From positions 301,960 to 365,959 of the forward strand of contig JAUNLU010000001.1 in NCBI GenBank assembly GCA_030532125.1: a stretch of DNA of 64,000 nucleotides, given 5' to 3'. The notes beneath the pieces were generated by a model that saw only the letters and a program-made list of their open reading frames with translations, made no database searches and had not been told where the DNA came from. Position 1 is the stretch's first letter. Every line of letters starts with the position of its first letter. The DNA is from Trueperella sp. (GTDB lineage Bacteria; Actinomycetota; Actinomycetes; Actinomycetales; Actinomycetaceae). A program made the translations under genes and the position numbers. Below, piece by piece: positions 1 to 9,281 of this stretch.

Positions 1-2035
1 CAGCAACAGCCCCAAGCCCCAAATCAGTGCTAGGACGCAAGCTCAAACCGTAGCGCGGTGCCCGGAGCCGCCACCAGAACAGGACCGCAATTAGTACCAC
101 CAGTGCCACTATCCACACTGGCCACGGCACTGCGGTGAAAAGCTGGGTGGCTTTGCGGGCCACAACTCGAGCAGCTTCGCCGTCGATCAAAGACTGGAAA
201 AACATACCCAAATGGGTGCGCACGTGTGCCGGGCGCAGCCAGTCAAGGAAAGCGATGAGCAGTGCGACTCCACCAGCAGCAACCGCCACTAGTGCGCCAA
301 ACCGGGCAGTGAACCGCCGCCCCAGCAAGCACAGACCAAGCACTGCAAACCCAACGATAAGCGGCGGCGGACCACCAAAATCTGCGCCGATAGCTGGGGA
401 ACCATCCACAATTATTGCTATTGCCGCCATAGCTAGCAGAGTCACGATAGCAACGATATTGCCACGCTGACGCACAATTTTGAGCGCATACACCGTCAAC
501 AGCAGCATGGCGAGAGCAAAAATCACGAACGGCGCATTAGAAATACCGTAGAACCTACCGCCCGACTGTGGTTGATCGCCCAGCACCGAAATGGAATGCA
601 ACCGAGAACCGTAGATGGCGTCAATGGCAATCGTGGCGGCGGTGATCGCGGCGATCACCGCCGCTGGGGCCCCACCCTGCCGGCCAATCACCAATGCCAG
701 CGCGGCTAACAGCAGCGCAATTAGGGCACAGAGCGCCAGGAAGATTGGCACCGGTGCCGCAGTGCGCCACCACGGCACCAAGTTGGCTAAGAATGACGCC
801 GCCGGCAAACTGACCACCACTGCAGCTGCGGTCACGCCGATTAATTTAGTGCGCGCAGAAATTTCCGTAGTTGGGCGGCGCAAGCGCATCATCGCCGCCC
901 AACTGATAAATACTGCTGCCAGCACAGTGAACCCAATATAGAACGGCCCCACAGCTGGGCGAGTATAAAGCGCCCGCGCGGCTGTGTCAGTTAAGGCAGC
1001 AATTCGCTGTTCAGCTGAGGCGGAACTATCCGATATCCCAGATTCCACCCAGAGCGGCGCACCAGTGGTGCCCGGAATTTCCGGCAAACCTAATAACCCC
1101 AAAATTGTGGGTTGCAGATCGGTTATCTGCCCTAATCCAGCTTGCCGAGTGGAAGCCGTGTACAGCATTCCGGGATAGGAACCATCCCGCAATGCCAGAT
1201 ATTGCAACCGCGCAGTCTGCTCATCGGCGTCTGCCATGGATGCCACCAGCACTGCCTTACTGGAGTCGATATTCGCCAATACCGCCCCCAAATTGGTATC
1301 CAACTCTTTTACCCGTTCATGCAGTGACGCAATATCCGACGGTCCCGAGAATGCGGCATTGAGCCCCGTATTGGCTGGCAACTCTGAATTGGCGAAAGCC
1401 GCCCCCAAATCCACCAACACCAGATCGGCGTCTGCCACTTCGCGATACGCTGCCGCGAGCGCAGCTGCAGTAGTTGCCGGCGACTGCCCAACTTTCACCT
1501 CTCGGTACTGACCAGACATAGTGCCGTCAGCATCGGCTAATGCTAAGGCAGCTCTAGCACCCACTGCGGCAGTAGATTTCCCCGCATCCGCTAGCGTGCG
1601 AGAAAAAATTCCAAATTGCGGCTGGTAGCCATTTTCGGCATTTAGCTGCTGCCACTGCGTCCACTGCTCCGCCACGATTTGACGCCCGCTAACCCGCGGC
1701 GGAGTTAGCGCACACGCCGTCTGCTGATCAGTGCTCGCAGTACGCACCCCAGTGTTCAACGTAAGCCAACCGCCGTCTGGACACGTGGTGGTAAGGAAAG
1801 TTTTAACTACCAGATTCCCTACTCCCGCTTGCTGCGCAAACTGCAATAAATTCGGGGTGTCCGCACCAACTAATTCCCACGGCACCCCCGTCATACCTAA
1901 TACCACCACACCGGTATTGGCTGGAGGCTGCGCCGGCGGAGTGGGGCGGGCACGCATAAGCGGCAAAGCTATCACCAACGCAAGCGCAGCAAGTACCGCC
2001 AGCGGAACCGCCACCTGCGCTTTGAGTTTTGCCAT
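1..2035 (-). CDS. Alkaline-phosphatase-like polytopic membrane protein, copy A (3' end beyond window)
   Basis: Reading the minus strand from the ATG at 2035 gives 678 codons without a stop, so the gene continues past the left edge. Residues 1-30 are a signal/anchor segment (start MAKLKAQVAVPLAVLAALAL). Residues of about 40-340 look like an extracytoplasmic alkaline-phosphatase/sulfatase fold, beginning with the strand VVVLGMTGVPWELV. About nine hydrophobic segments follow, with the motifs RFYGISNAPF, GADFGGPPP and DWLRPAHVRTHLGMFFQSL. The same motifs in the same order occur in the gene at 5464-8214, so the two are paralogues. Where that fold normally has a metal-binding Asp at the end of strand 1, this copy has Thr (GMTG), so activity is doubtful. 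I do not know the substrate; a cell-envelope role is a guess. It is divergent from pheA, with 96 bp between the starts. Confidence 0.8.
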   Translation of the reverse strand, partial: MAKLKAQVAVPLAVLAALALVIALPLMRARPTPPAQPPANTGVVVLGMTGVPWELVGADTPNLLQFAQQAGVGNLVVKTFLTTTCPDGGWLTLNTGVRTASTDQQTACALTPPRVSGRQIVAEQWTQWQQLNAENGYQPQFGIFSRTLADAGKSTAAVGARAALALADADGTMSGQYREVKVGQSPATTAAALAAAYREVADADLVLVDLGAAFANSELPANTGLNAAFSGPSDIASLHERVKELDTNLGAVLANIDSSKAVLVASMADADEQTARLQYLALRDGSYPGMLYTASTRQAGLGQITDLQPTILGLLGLPEIPGTTGAPLWVESGISDSSASAEQRIAALTDTAARALYTRPAVGPFYIGFTVLAAVFISWAAMMRLRRPTTEISARTKLIGVTAAAVVVSLPAASFLANLVPWWRTAAPVPIFLALCALIALLLAALALVIGRQGGAPAAVIAAITAATIAIDAIYGSRLHSISVLGDQPQSGGRFYGISNAPFVIFALAMLLLTVYALKIVRQRGNIVAIVTLLAMAAIAIIVDGSPAIGADFGGPPPLIVGFAVLGLCLLGRRFTARFGALVAVAAGGVALLIAFLDWLRPAHVRTHLGMFFQSLIDGEAARVVARKATQLFTAVPWPVWIVALVVLIAVLFWWRLRAPRYGLSLRPSTDLGLGAVA

Positions 2036-2117
2036 GGCTACAGCCTAGTTATCGAATCGGCACAGCACCACAAGCACCGCTCTTTGGTATAGAGTCGCTC
2101 GCGGTTAATCTGCCCAC

Positions 2118-2123
2118 TAAACT
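2118..2123 (+). promoter_or_regulatory. Candidate -10 box of pheA (leaderless start)
   Basis: TAAACT lies eight bases before the pheA ATG at 2132 and no Shine-Dalgarno sequence is present. Transcription would start at or next to the start codon, as is common in actinobacteria. No good -35 box is visible. Confidence 0.4.
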
Positions 2124-2131
2124 GTGGAAAT

Positions 2132-3073
2132 ATGAGCACTCCTCGTATATCTTTCCTCGGTCCGCGCGGCACTTTTTGCCAACAGGCACTAAACCAAGTG
2201 GCACCAGAAACTACTGCCATCCATGTGCCGGCGCCAGATTCTCCCCGAGCTATTGCGATGGTGCGCAGTGGGGAAACGGACTACGCGGTGGTGCCAATTG
2301 AAAACTCGGTCGAGGGCGGTATCAACGCCACCCTCGACGCTCTTGCCCTAGATTCAAATTTGATGATTGTGGCTGAGGTGCTAGTGCCCATTGCATTCAC
2401 GTTAGCTGCCCGCCCGGGCACCAAATTGGAAGATATCGAGCGAATTGCCACGCACGATGCGGCCTGGACCCAGTGCCGCAATTGGCTCACCACCAATCTG
2501 CCCAATGCCATGCACCTGTCAGTCAATTCCACTGCCACTGGAGCAGCCGGGCTAGCCAGCGGCGAAGCAGTTGACTACCAGGCCACATTGGTCTCCGAGC
2601 TCGCCGCAGCACAGTACGAATTGGAACCGTTGGCGCAAAATATCGCTGACAACCCGGACGCCGTCACCCGGTTCGTAATGATTAGCCGATTTGGGAAAAT
2701 CCCGGAGCGCACTGGCTCTGACAAAACCACTTTGATGGTGCAACTGCCGCATAACAAATCCGGAGCGCTAATGGATATGCTCGAACAGTTTGCGGTGCGA
2801 GGAGTCAATCTCTCCCGCATTGAGTCGCGCCCGACCGGGGACGCCCTAGGGCGCTACGCGTTTTCAATCGACGCCGAAGGGCACCTATTCGACGAGCGCA
2901 TACAGGCAATTTTGTTGGGCCTGCATCGGGTGTGTCCAAAAGTGACTTTCTTAGGTTCTTACCCAACTGCTCAGACGCGGCCAGTCACCCCCGAACCTGG
3001 AAATACTGACGAAGACTTCCAGCAAGCGCGGAGCTGGGTGAAATACCTGATAGAACGAGCACAGCACAACTAA
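2132..3073 (+). CDS. pheA: Prephenate dehydratase
   Basis: The enzyme converts prephenate to phenylpyruvate in phenylalanine synthesis. The 313-residue protein starts with the family signature ISFLGPRGTFCQQAL. It has the catalytic-region motif AVTRFVMISR near residue 180 (Thr-Arg-Phe) and a C-terminal ACT regulatory domain with NLSRIESRPTG, the ESRP element that binds phenylalanine, so feedback inhibition is expected. It is a stand-alone dehydratase without a chorismate mutase domain, the usual actinobacterial form. No Shine-Dalgarno sequence precedes the ATG, and the mRNA is probably leaderless. About 140 bp of unassigned sequence separates it from serS. Confidence 0.96.
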   Translation: MSTPRISFLGPRGTFCQQALNQVAPETTAIHVPAPDSPRAIAMVRSGETDYAVVPIENSVEGGINATLDALALDSNLMIVAEVLVPIAFTLAARPGTKLEDIERIATHDAAWTQCRNWLTTNLPNAMHLSVNSTATGAAGLASGEAVDYQATLVSELAAAQYELEPLAQNIADNPDAVTRFVMISRFGKIPERTGSDKTTLMVQLPHNKSGALMDMLEQFAVRGVNLSRIESRPTGDALGRYAFSIDAEGHLFDERIQAILLGLHRVCPKVTFLGSYPTAQTRPVTPEPGNTDEDFQQARSWVKYLIERAQHN

Positions 3074-3202
3074 CTTGGGTGCGCACAACTAACTGCAGGC
3101 TAGCACGCTAGTAAGCAAGCGCTACCGCAGCTACCCGGCGCTCCGGCGTCGAAACAAACTATCTCACGTGGATGGCAGTCGCATTGAAACCCCATAACCG
3201 CC

Positions 3203-3208
3203 TATCCT
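3203..3208 (+). promoter_or_regulatory. Candidate -10 box of serS (leaderless start)
   Basis: TATCCT lies six bases before the serS ATG at 3215, with no Shine-Dalgarno sequence in between. A TTGAAA at 3184-3189 is only 13 bp upstream and too close to be its -35 box. Confidence 0.4.
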
Positions 3209-3214
3209 TAAGAC

Positions 3215-4492
3215 ATGATCGATATTCGGGAAATTCGGGAAAATCCAGAGTTAGTTCGCGATTCACAGCGGGCGCGTGGGGCAGATCCAGCGCTGGTTGA
3301 TGCCGCCTTGGCAGCAGATGAAAATCGCCGAGTCGCACTGCAGGCCTTTGAAGATAAACGTGCTGCCCAAAAAGAACTGTCGCGGAATATCGGGAAGGCA
3401 GCGCCAGCGGACCGCCCCGCCGTGTTGGCGGAAGCGAAGAAGATGGCAGCGGAAGTTAAGGACTTGGAAGCCGCGGCTAATGAGTCCAATGAGCGCTTCC
3501 AGCAGGCAATGTACGCCATCCCTAATGTGATCATTCCGGGAATCCCGGCGGGCGGCGAAGATGACTACGAAGTCATAAAACACGTGGGCAAAATTCGAGA
3601 TTTTGCCGCGGAAGGCGTCGAAGTTAAAGATCATTTGGATATCGCTGAGGGCTTGGACGCGATCGATATGGAGCGCGGGGCGAAGGTTTCCGGCGCCCGA
3701 TTCTACTTCCTTAAAGGAATTGGCGCCCGCCTGGAACTAGCACTGCTGACCATGGCAGCCGACCAAGCCGAAGCTGCCGGATTCACCTTAATGTTCACCC
3801 CGACGCTAGTGAAGCCAGAGGTGATGGGCGGTACCGGATTCTTGGGCGCTCATTCAGATGAAATCTACTATCTACCAGCCGATGACCAATACTTGACCGG
3901 CACTTCTGAAGTTGCGCTAGCTGGCTACCATTCAGATGAAATTCTGGATCTATCGGCCGGGCCAAAACGCTACTCGGGCTGGTCCGCATGCTACCGGCGC
4001 GAAGCTGGTTCGCACGGGCGCGATACGCGCGGGATTATTCGCGTGCACCAGTTCAACAAAGTGGAGATGTTTTCTTTCTGCGATCCAGCCGACGCCGAAG
4101 CAGAACACGAACGCCTGCTCGGTTGGGAAGAAGAAATGCTGGCCAAGGTGGAGCTGCCCTACCGCGTGATTGACACTGCAGCTGGCGATCTGGGCGCATC
4201 GGCAGCCCGCAAATTTGATTGTGAGGCTTGGCTGCCCTCCCAAGAGCGCTATATGGAAGTTACTTCGACGTCGAACTGCACTACCTTCCAGGCTCGCCGG
4301 CTGGCAATTCGCCAACGCACCGAAAATGGCACGGCACCAGTTGCCACCTTGAATGGCACCCTGGCTACGACCCGGTGGCTAGTAGCTATTCTGGAAAATC
4401 ACCAGCAAGCTGATGGATCGCTGTACATTCCGTCGGCAATGCGCCCCTACCTGGGCGGACGCGAAATCGTCACTCCAGTAGCTCCACGCTAA
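3215..4492 (+). CDS. serS: Serine--tRNA ligase
   Basis: This class II synthetase charges tRNA-Ser with serine. The first 110 or so residues form the long antiparallel coiled-coil arm that contacts the variable arm of tRNA-Ser (charged stretch with [12 protein letters not shown] and [16 protein letters not shown]). The catalytic core has motif 2 in [25 protein letters not shown] sequence and motif 3 near the C terminus ([13 protein letters not shown]). At 425 residues it has the normal bacterial length. The start ATG is set by the N-terminal signature [17 protein letters not shown]. Its two clearest substrates, tRNA-Ser(TGA) and tRNA-Ser(GCT), are encoded 4 kb downstream. Confidence 0.97.
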   Translation: MIDIREIRENPELVRDSQRARGADPALVDAALAADENRRVALQAFEDKRAAQKELSRNIGKAAPADRPAVLAEAKKMAAEVKDLEAAANESNERFQQAMYAIPNVIIPGIPAGGEDDYEVIKHVGKIRDFAAEGVEVKDHLDIAEGLDAIDMERGAKVSGARFYFLKGIGARLELALLTMAADQAEAAGFTLMFTPTLVKPEVMGGTGFLGAHSDEIYYLPADDQYLTGTSEVALAGYHSDEILDLSAGPKRYSGWSACYRREAGSHGRDTRGIIRVHQFNKVEMFSFCDPADAEAEHERLLGWEEEMLAKVELPYRVIDTAAGDLGASAARKFDCEAWLPSQERYMEVTSTSNCTTFQARRLAIRQRTENGTAPVATLNGTLATTRWLVAILENHQQADGSLYIPSAMRPYLGGREIVTPVAPR

Positions 4493-4516
4493 ACCCTCGC
4501 CGTCGTAAGGAGTACT

Positions 4517-5464
4517 ATGAACGCCGCAGTTGCGGGTAAAGAGGTTTCTCGCCCCCTCTCTGCGGCTATGCTGCCTGAAGTAGTGGCAGCCGCCCAGCTG
4601 CCGCCAGCAGGACCCGAACTGCTAGTGGCACTGGATATCGATGGCACCGTTTTGAACTACGACGGCGAACTTTCCCCGCGCGTCAAAGCTGCGCTCGACG
4701 CCCATATCGCGGCTGGGACGCATATTGTGCTGTGTACTGGCCGGGCCGTGCGCAGCACCCAAGCGGGGTTGCAAAAAGTGGGATTCACCAGTGGTTTTGC
4801 GGTCTGTTCTAATGGGGCAGTGGTCATTTCGCTGGGTAGCGAGCCACCGCTAGACGCTTACGGCGAGCCTGTTCCCACCACGGAGTTTGGTCCGGGAGTG
4901 GCAGACGATAGCTTTCCGGTGCGAGTTTTTCGCGCCCACACTTTTGACCCGAGCTACGAGATCAATCTGATTAGCCGCGCCGTCCCGGAAGCAATTTTTG
5001 CGGTAGAAACTACCGAGGAGCTGCGCCGACTCAGCCGCCCGTTCCCACCGGGGGAAATGACTCAAAAGACCCAACTACTTCCAGTGGCTGAACTCGCCCA
5101 TCCGCGCACCACCCGACTCACCATCCGCACTCCAGAAATCTCGAAAGAAGATCTGCTGGCGCGGCTGGCGGAGATTGGGGTGCACGCCGTCGCCTACCCC
5201 CAGATGTGGTCTGCCTGGCTCGATATTTCCCCCACCGGCGTCTCCAAAGAAACTGGAGTGGCAGATGTCCGCCAACACTTGGGGATAGATCCGCGCCATG
5301 TGGTTGCGATCGGCGATTCGGATAACGACCAGGAAATGCTGGCCGCGGCCGGGCTCGGCATAGCGATGGGTAATTCGCCCGACCGCGTACGGCAATATGC
5401 CGATGTGCTCACCTCGCCAGTGGACGACGACGGCTGCGCCCGCGCTTTGGAGGAGCTGCTGTGA
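4517..5464 (+). CDS. HAD-superfamily Cof-type phosphatase
   Basis: A 315-residue HAD hydrolase of the Cof/IIB type, a family acting on small phosphorylated metabolites. Motif I is LLVALDIDGTVLNYDG, with the nucleophile and acid/base Asp pair. The SNGAVV stretch is motif II, and motif IV is VAIGDSDNDQEML, which holds Mg2+. The C2-type cap lies between residues of about 110 and 230. A strong ribosome site (TAAGGAG) sits seven bases before ATG 4517. The gene follows serS by 24 bp and overlaps the next start, so serS, this gene and the membrane protein probably form one transcript. About 35 N-terminal residues precede motif I, longer than usual. The substrate cannot be named from sequence. Confidence 0.88.
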   Translation: MNAAVAGKEVSRPLSAAMLPEVVAAAQLPPAGPELLVALDIDGTVLNYDGELSPRVKAALDAHIAAGTHIVLCTGRAVRSTQAGLQKVGFTSGFAVCSNGAVVISLGSEPPLDAYGEPVPTTEFGPGVADDSFPVRVFRAHTFDPSYEINLISRAVPEAIFAVETTEELRRLSRPFPPGEMTQKTQLLPVAELAHPRTTRLTIRTPEISKEDLLARLAEIGVHAVAYPQMWSAWLDISPTGVSKETGVADVRQHLGIDPRHVVAIGDSDNDQEMLAAAGLGIAMGNSPDRVRQYADVLTSPVDDDGCARALEELL

Positions 5465-8214
5465 TGCGCCGGATACTATTTGCGGTAATCACAGCAGTGC
5501 TATTGCTGGCGGGCATCGCCCTGCCCGCTGCTGCAGAATCAGGCGATGGTGCGGAAGAAAAAGAACCGAACGTCGTCGTACTGTTAACTGACTCGCTGGA
5601 TTGGCAAGCTATTACTGACCCGGAATACCCGCAGCTTGCAGCGTGGGCAGCTAGCGGCACACTGTTCAATATTGCGCCGACGGCGGTGGGCGGCTGGGTA
5701 TGCCCGGCCGATTTAGCAATGGAGATATCCAGTGGGCAAGAGCTTTCTCGCCGCACTCTCGCCAAATGGGCTACCTGCCCCACGGAAGAACTCCAACCCG
5801 GAGAGCAGATTCCTAGCTGGAGCTACTGGGCGGGGCGCATGCAGCGCGCACGCCGCTCCGGGCCGATGGCCAATTTTGGCACTGTTTTACAGCGGCAAGA
5901 GGTGACGCAAAAGTCATTCGGCTACAGTGCAGGCGTACTTTTATTGGACGCCGGAGGGCAGGTGCCCGAAACTTGGAGTCCAGCCCCAGAACAAAACCGA
6001 CAGTTAGGCCAAGAAATTGCGGTGGCCGCAACAGATACCAAACTAACTGTGGCCGATATTTCGGCAACTAATTTTGCGCTTGATCCTGGGCGCATGGTGG
6101 CGGCGCAACGTCAGCTATTCCGGAAAATGCCAACTCCAGAAGACCCCAATGCTGACCCAGCACCGGATCCCGTTCCGGAACACGATTCCGAATTAATGCA
6201 GATACGCCAGGGGGTAACCAAGGAAAATGCGGCGCGATTGGCTGCGGTACTAGAGCAGATTCCGGCCGGTACCAAAGTGTATGTGCTGTCTACGATGAAT
6301 GTTTCAGCTAATCAGTACCTGCAACTGGGATTTGTGTCCCTCGGCCCGGCGGCAACTGCGGAAGACTCGGCAGCTACCTCGGCAGGCTCACCTACCGCCG
6401 CAGCAAATCCAACTATTACTAGCGGAACGGCTGCGAGAAGTGGTGGGCTCGGTCAGCTTTCCTATGGTTGGGATCCGCGGGTACGGCAAGCAGGCACAGT
6501 TGCCCTGCAAGCTATCGCGCCGGCAATTCTGCGCGATGTAATCGACGCCGACTTGGCAGACCTATCTAATTTTGTGTTGCGCACTGACCCAATGCGCGCC
6601 ACTGGAGCTGATGCCACCAGGTGCACGGCAAGCGACACCTGCTTCGCTGAGCGCATCGTCACCCTGCAAGATAATGCGGAAAAAGCCAAAGTAGTGGGGC
6701 GCACTCGCGGACCGTTCAACCGGTCACTGATCTGGACGACTGTGCTTTATCTACTCGTCTCAACCATTTTGCTGGCACCGCGCGCCCGCTCTGCTTATCG
6801 CACACACCGCGATCAGATAGCAGCCAGCCCGTGGGAGAAATTCCGAGTTACAGCGCGAAATCAACTAAAGAAGGTGCCGAATTGGCGGCGATTTGCCGTG
6901 ACAGTTCGGCGCACCTGGGCCCGGATCCTGGGGAAAGCCCGCAGTTGGGGGGAGGCATTCTTACGGCGTCATCCCAAGCTAGCAGATTGGCTCCCCGCGG
7001 CGAAGAATTGGCTCCGCAAGCTGGCACAGCACGTACATAAATTCTTAAACCGAGTGCGCGAAATATTCTTTGGCAGCGCAGCACCACTGGGGTGGAAATT
7101 GCTCGGATTAACTATCGCTGCCGTACCGGTTTCCTCGCATTTGCTTACCTTGCGACTGCCGTGGTGGCGCACCAGCAATCCACCGCTAGTTATGGTGGGC
7201 AGCTCCTGGCTGTTGGCATTCGTGCTGGCAGCAGCGCTGGTATTGCTGACTCGCAAGCATCGCTATCTCAGCCTGGCAATAATAAGTGCGCTAACTGCGG
7301 TATCTCTCGCGGTAGACGTGTTGACCGGTTCGCATGCACTGACCGACAGCCCACTGGGATTCAGCACCATTATGGGAGCTAGATTCTACGGGCTGGGCAA
7401 TGAGGCATTCGCCCTGCTGGGTGCCGGGTTGCTGATGGCGCTAGCAATTTTTATGGGGCGGGCTACGCACTGGCGGCTGAGTCGCCTAACCATCGCCCTA
7501 GTAACAGCGCTGATCGGTGTGGCATTCTTGTTCGTAGTAATCTCCCCCACTCGCGGAGCAGACTTCGGCGGCGCCCTATCCCTGACGCCGTCAGTGGCAG
7601 CCCTGGCATTGCTTATCTCGGGGCGGCGACCCTCAGCCAAAAAAGTAATTATCACTGGGGTTAGTGCGGTAGCGCTCGCATTCGGCGTCGCTATTCTGGA
7701 TTGGTTGCGCGGACCAAACGAACGCACTCACTTGGGGAATTTCATCCAAGCCATTTTTGACGGCGATGCCGGGGCGATAGTTTCCCGGAAAATCTCAGTA
7801 AATATCCGGCTGCTGTTCACCTCCGACTACCGTTGGGTAGTGCTGAGCGCGATTTTGTTGCTTGTGCTGGTGGGGTATCCGTATCTGCGGATCGTGCGCG
7901 CGATGGAACGCAATCTGGCAATAAATGACTCGCCCACTCAGTCCGCAGTTAACCGGGACGACGCCGGGCTAGCGGGGTCGGTAGCGCTAACTGGAAAACA
8001 GCGGGTATTCACCAACGAGAGCAAAATAAGTGCGGCATCGGCGCTGAAATACGGACTGATAGCAACCAGCCTGTGCCTGGTAATTGCTTTTGCGGTTAAT
8101 GATTCGGGCATCGTTTTGCCGGGGATGGGGAGCATACTAGTTGGACCCGCGCTGGCAGCAGAGTTAGGTGTGGCGATAAAGTCGGATATTCGCAAGCCGC
8201 GCGGGCAGGCATAG
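5464..8214 (+). CDS. Alkaline-phosphatase-like polytopic membrane protein, copy B
   Basis: A 916-residue protein with a cleavable-looking signal peptide (MRRILFAVITAVLLLAGIAL). An extracytoplasmic alkaline-phosphatase-like domain covers about residues 35-395, starting with VVVLLTDSLDWQAI, where an Asp sits at the expected metal-ligand position. A membrane segment is near residue 425, and a very basic soluble linker spans about 440-560. A multi-helix membrane domain follows with FYGLGNEAF, RGADFGGALSLTP, DWLRGPNERTHLGNF and NDSGIVLPGMG. The membrane motifs match the gene at 1-2035. The basic linker is absent there. A GTG at 5461 is an alternative start; ATG 5464 was chosen because it lies eight bases after GGAGGAG and its A overlaps the upstream TGA. 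Function unknown; an envelope-polymer role is only a guess. Confidence 0.82.
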   Translation: MRRILFAVITAVLLLAGIALPAAAESGDGAEEKEPNVVVLLTDSLDWQAITDPEYPQLAAWAASGTLFNIAPTAVGGWVCPADLAMEISSGQELSRRTLAKWATCPTEELQPGEQIPSWSYWAGRMQRARRSGPMANFGTVLQRQEVTQKSFGYSAGVLLLDAGGQVPETWSPAPEQNRQLGQEIAVAATDTKLTVADISATNFALDPGRMVAAQRQLFRKMPTPEDPNADPAPDPVPEHDSELMQIRQGVTKENAARLAAVLEQIPAGTKVYVLSTMNVSANQYLQLGFVSLGPAATAEDSAATSAGSPTAAANPTITSGTAARSGGLGQLSYGWDPRVRQAGTVALQAIAPAILRDVIDADLADLSNFVLRTDPMRATGADATRCTASDTCFAERIVTLQDNAEKAKVVGRTRGPFNRSLIWTTVLYLLVSTILLAPRARSAYRTHRDQIAASPWEKFRVTARNQLKKVPNWRRFAVTVRRTWARILGKARSWGEAFLRRHPKLADWLPAAKNWLRKLAQHVHKFLNRVREIFFGSAAPLGWKLLGLTIAAVPVSSHLLTLRLPWWRTSNPPLVMVGSSWLLAFVLAAALVLLTRKHRYLSLAIISALTAVSLAVDVLTGSHALTDSPLGFSTIMGARFYGLGNEAFALLGAGLLMALAIFMGRATHWRLSRLTIALVTALIGVAFLFVVISPTRGADFGGALSLTPSVAALALLISGRRPSAKKVIITGVSAVALAFGVAILDWLRGPNERTHLGNFIQAIFDGDAGAIVSRKISVNIRLLFTSDYRWVVLSAILLLVLVGYPYLRIVRAMERNLAINDSPTQSAVNRDDAGLAGSVALTGKQRVFTNESKISAASALKYGLIATSLCLVIAFAVNDSGIVLPGMGSILVGPALAAELGVAIKSDIRKPRGQA

Positions 8215-8429
8215 CTGAGCGAGCTGTAGCCATAATCGGGAAAAGAAGCAGGTATCTGGGAGCGGACCGTACGTATCCAAGAGAAACCAGCGTCGGCGTC
8301 GTACCCACCCCGAAACTGTGGACTTGCTAACCCCCGCAGCAAGAACGAGCGCTCGCGCCTCACGCGAGGAAGCAATCATTTATACTAGTTCGGGTCCGAT
8401 GACTGCCAAACGCGTGTTTGGTGGGACCA

Positions 8430-8517
8430 GGAGGGTTGTCAGAGCGGCCGAATGAGGCGGTCTTGAAAACCGTTATGCGGTAACCCCGCATCGGGGGTTC
8501 GAATCCCCCACCCTCCG
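8430..8517 (+). tRNA. tRNA-Ser (anticodon TGA)
   Basis: An 88-base cloverleaf with acceptor stem GGAGGGT/ACCCTCC, anticodon loop CTTGAAA reading TGA, a long variable arm typical of serine tRNAs and the T-loop GGTTCGAATCC. CCA is not encoded. TATACT at 8381-8386 could be its -10 box but would leave a 37-base leader. Confidence 0.96.
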
Positions 8518-8617
8518 CGGAATTGGAAACTACATAGGTTATTCCGTATTCTTTAATGGCTAGTTGTTTTGCACCAGCTGCTAGAGCAGCAGGCAAAATA
8601 GCTTGCCGTTTCAAACT

Positions 8618-8706
8618 GGAGATGTGGCTGAGTGGTCGAAAGCGCTCCCCTGCTAAGGGAGTAGTCGCAGAAACGCGGCTCGAGGGTTCAAATCCCTCCA
8701 TCTCCG
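8618..8706 (+). tRNA. tRNA-Ser (anticodon GCT)
   Basis: An 89-base cloverleaf with acceptor stem GGAGATG/CATCTCC, anticodon loop CTGCTAA reading GCT, a long variable arm and the T-loop GGTTCAAATCC. CCA is not encoded. It lies 100 bp after the first tRNA-Ser and just before a strong terminator, so the two may be co-transcribed. Confidence 0.96.
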
Positions 8707-8713
8707 CCAGACC

Positions 8714-8746
8714 CCCGCCTAGCAGCACAGCTAGGCGGGTTTTTTT
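8714..8746 (+). terminator. Intrinsic terminator after the tRNA-Ser pair
   Basis: A perfect nine-base stem CCCGCCTAG/CTAGGCGGG with an eight-base loop, followed directly by seven T residues. It starts seven bases after the tRNA-Ser(GCT) discriminator. Confidence 0.92.
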
Positions 8747-8842
8747 GTTGCTATATAGCCGTTTCACCTCGGCAAACATCCGAGCGATACAAAAAATAAC
8801 GCCACCGCCAAGACGTGCGGAAACGCGCCCAGACGTGCCCAC

Positions 8843-8864
8843 ATGATATACATTTGTATATCAT
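8843..8864. promoter_or_regulatory. Perfect 22-bp palindrome, candidate operator
   Basis: ATGATATACA and TGTATATCAT are exact inverted arms around a two-base TT centre. The site lies 23 bases before the small reading frame at 8888 and has the size of a dimeric regulator binding site. No promoter boxes are convincing beside it, and the regulator is unknown. Confidence 0.55.
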
Positions 8865-8887
8865 TTAGGGTCAAAGGGGTCTCCGCT

Positions 8888-8971
8888 ATGAGAGAAGCAT
8901 TCGGCAGCATCGTCGACGACACTTGGATGACGACCTTAGACAGAAACAAATGGCACCAAGGTCGTGGCTGA
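8888..8971 (+). CDS. Possible 27-residue leader or small protein
   Basis: ATG 8888 follows AAAGGGG at good spacing (eight bases) and opens a frame encoding MREAFGSIVDDTW then MTTLDRNKWHQGRG before a TGA. The frame overlaps the GTG start of the next gene by eight bases, so translation of the two could be coupled. The good ribosome site here and the poor one at the next gene argue that this frame is translated. Alternatively an indel has split one longer gene, as the next frame is open back to 8940. No homologue is recognised. Confidence 0.4.
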   Translation: MREAFGSIVDDTWMTTLDRNKWHQGRG

Positions 8972-9263
8972 GGATCTTAATGACGTCTCGTATTTAGAGT
9001 TGGACTTTCCTCCAGAGGGGGACGGTCTAGCGGATCGTGTAATGAAGTTTGTTTACCCGAAAATCCCAGATCTGCCCACTCGAAATATGGTTATGACTTC
9101 CTACTATGAGGGCTACGACGAAAATGCTATATTGCTTGCTCTTACTTGGTTAGAAAGAAATAATGTTGAACTTCCTGAGGTTCTTCTTGAAGAGGTAAGA
9201 GAATACTTGGAACAAAATGAAGAAAACATAGACATCATGGCAGGGCTAAAATGTTTTGACTAG
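8964..9263 (+). CDS. Unknown acidic 99-residue protein
   Basis: The protein from GTG 8964 is acidic and looks mostly helical, with motifs LELDFPPEGDGLADRVMKFV, TRNMVMTSYYEGYDE and LLEEVREYLEQNEENID. It has no signal peptide or membrane segment. The region is richer in A and T and uses different codons (many GAA, AAT, CTT) from its neighbours, which suggests acquisition next to the tRNA genes. The only start in the frame is GTG 8964, with just a weak AAGG near it. I do not recognise the family. A helical acidic protein of this size could be an immunity protein or an antitoxin, but nothing in the sequence proves that. It is closed by the terminator at 9282-9309. Confidence 0.65.
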   Translation: MAEDLNDVSYLELDFPPEGDGLADRVMKFVYPKIPDLPTRNMVMTSYYEGYDENAILLALTWLERNNVELPEVLLEEVREYLEQNEENIDIMAGLKCFD

Positions 9264-9281
9264 GCTCTACCGTTATTTTAG

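Noticed and set aside
8360..8842. 160-codon minus-strand frame
   Set aside because: It runs through both tRNA-Ser genes and the terminator in antisense, so it cannot be a real protein gene.
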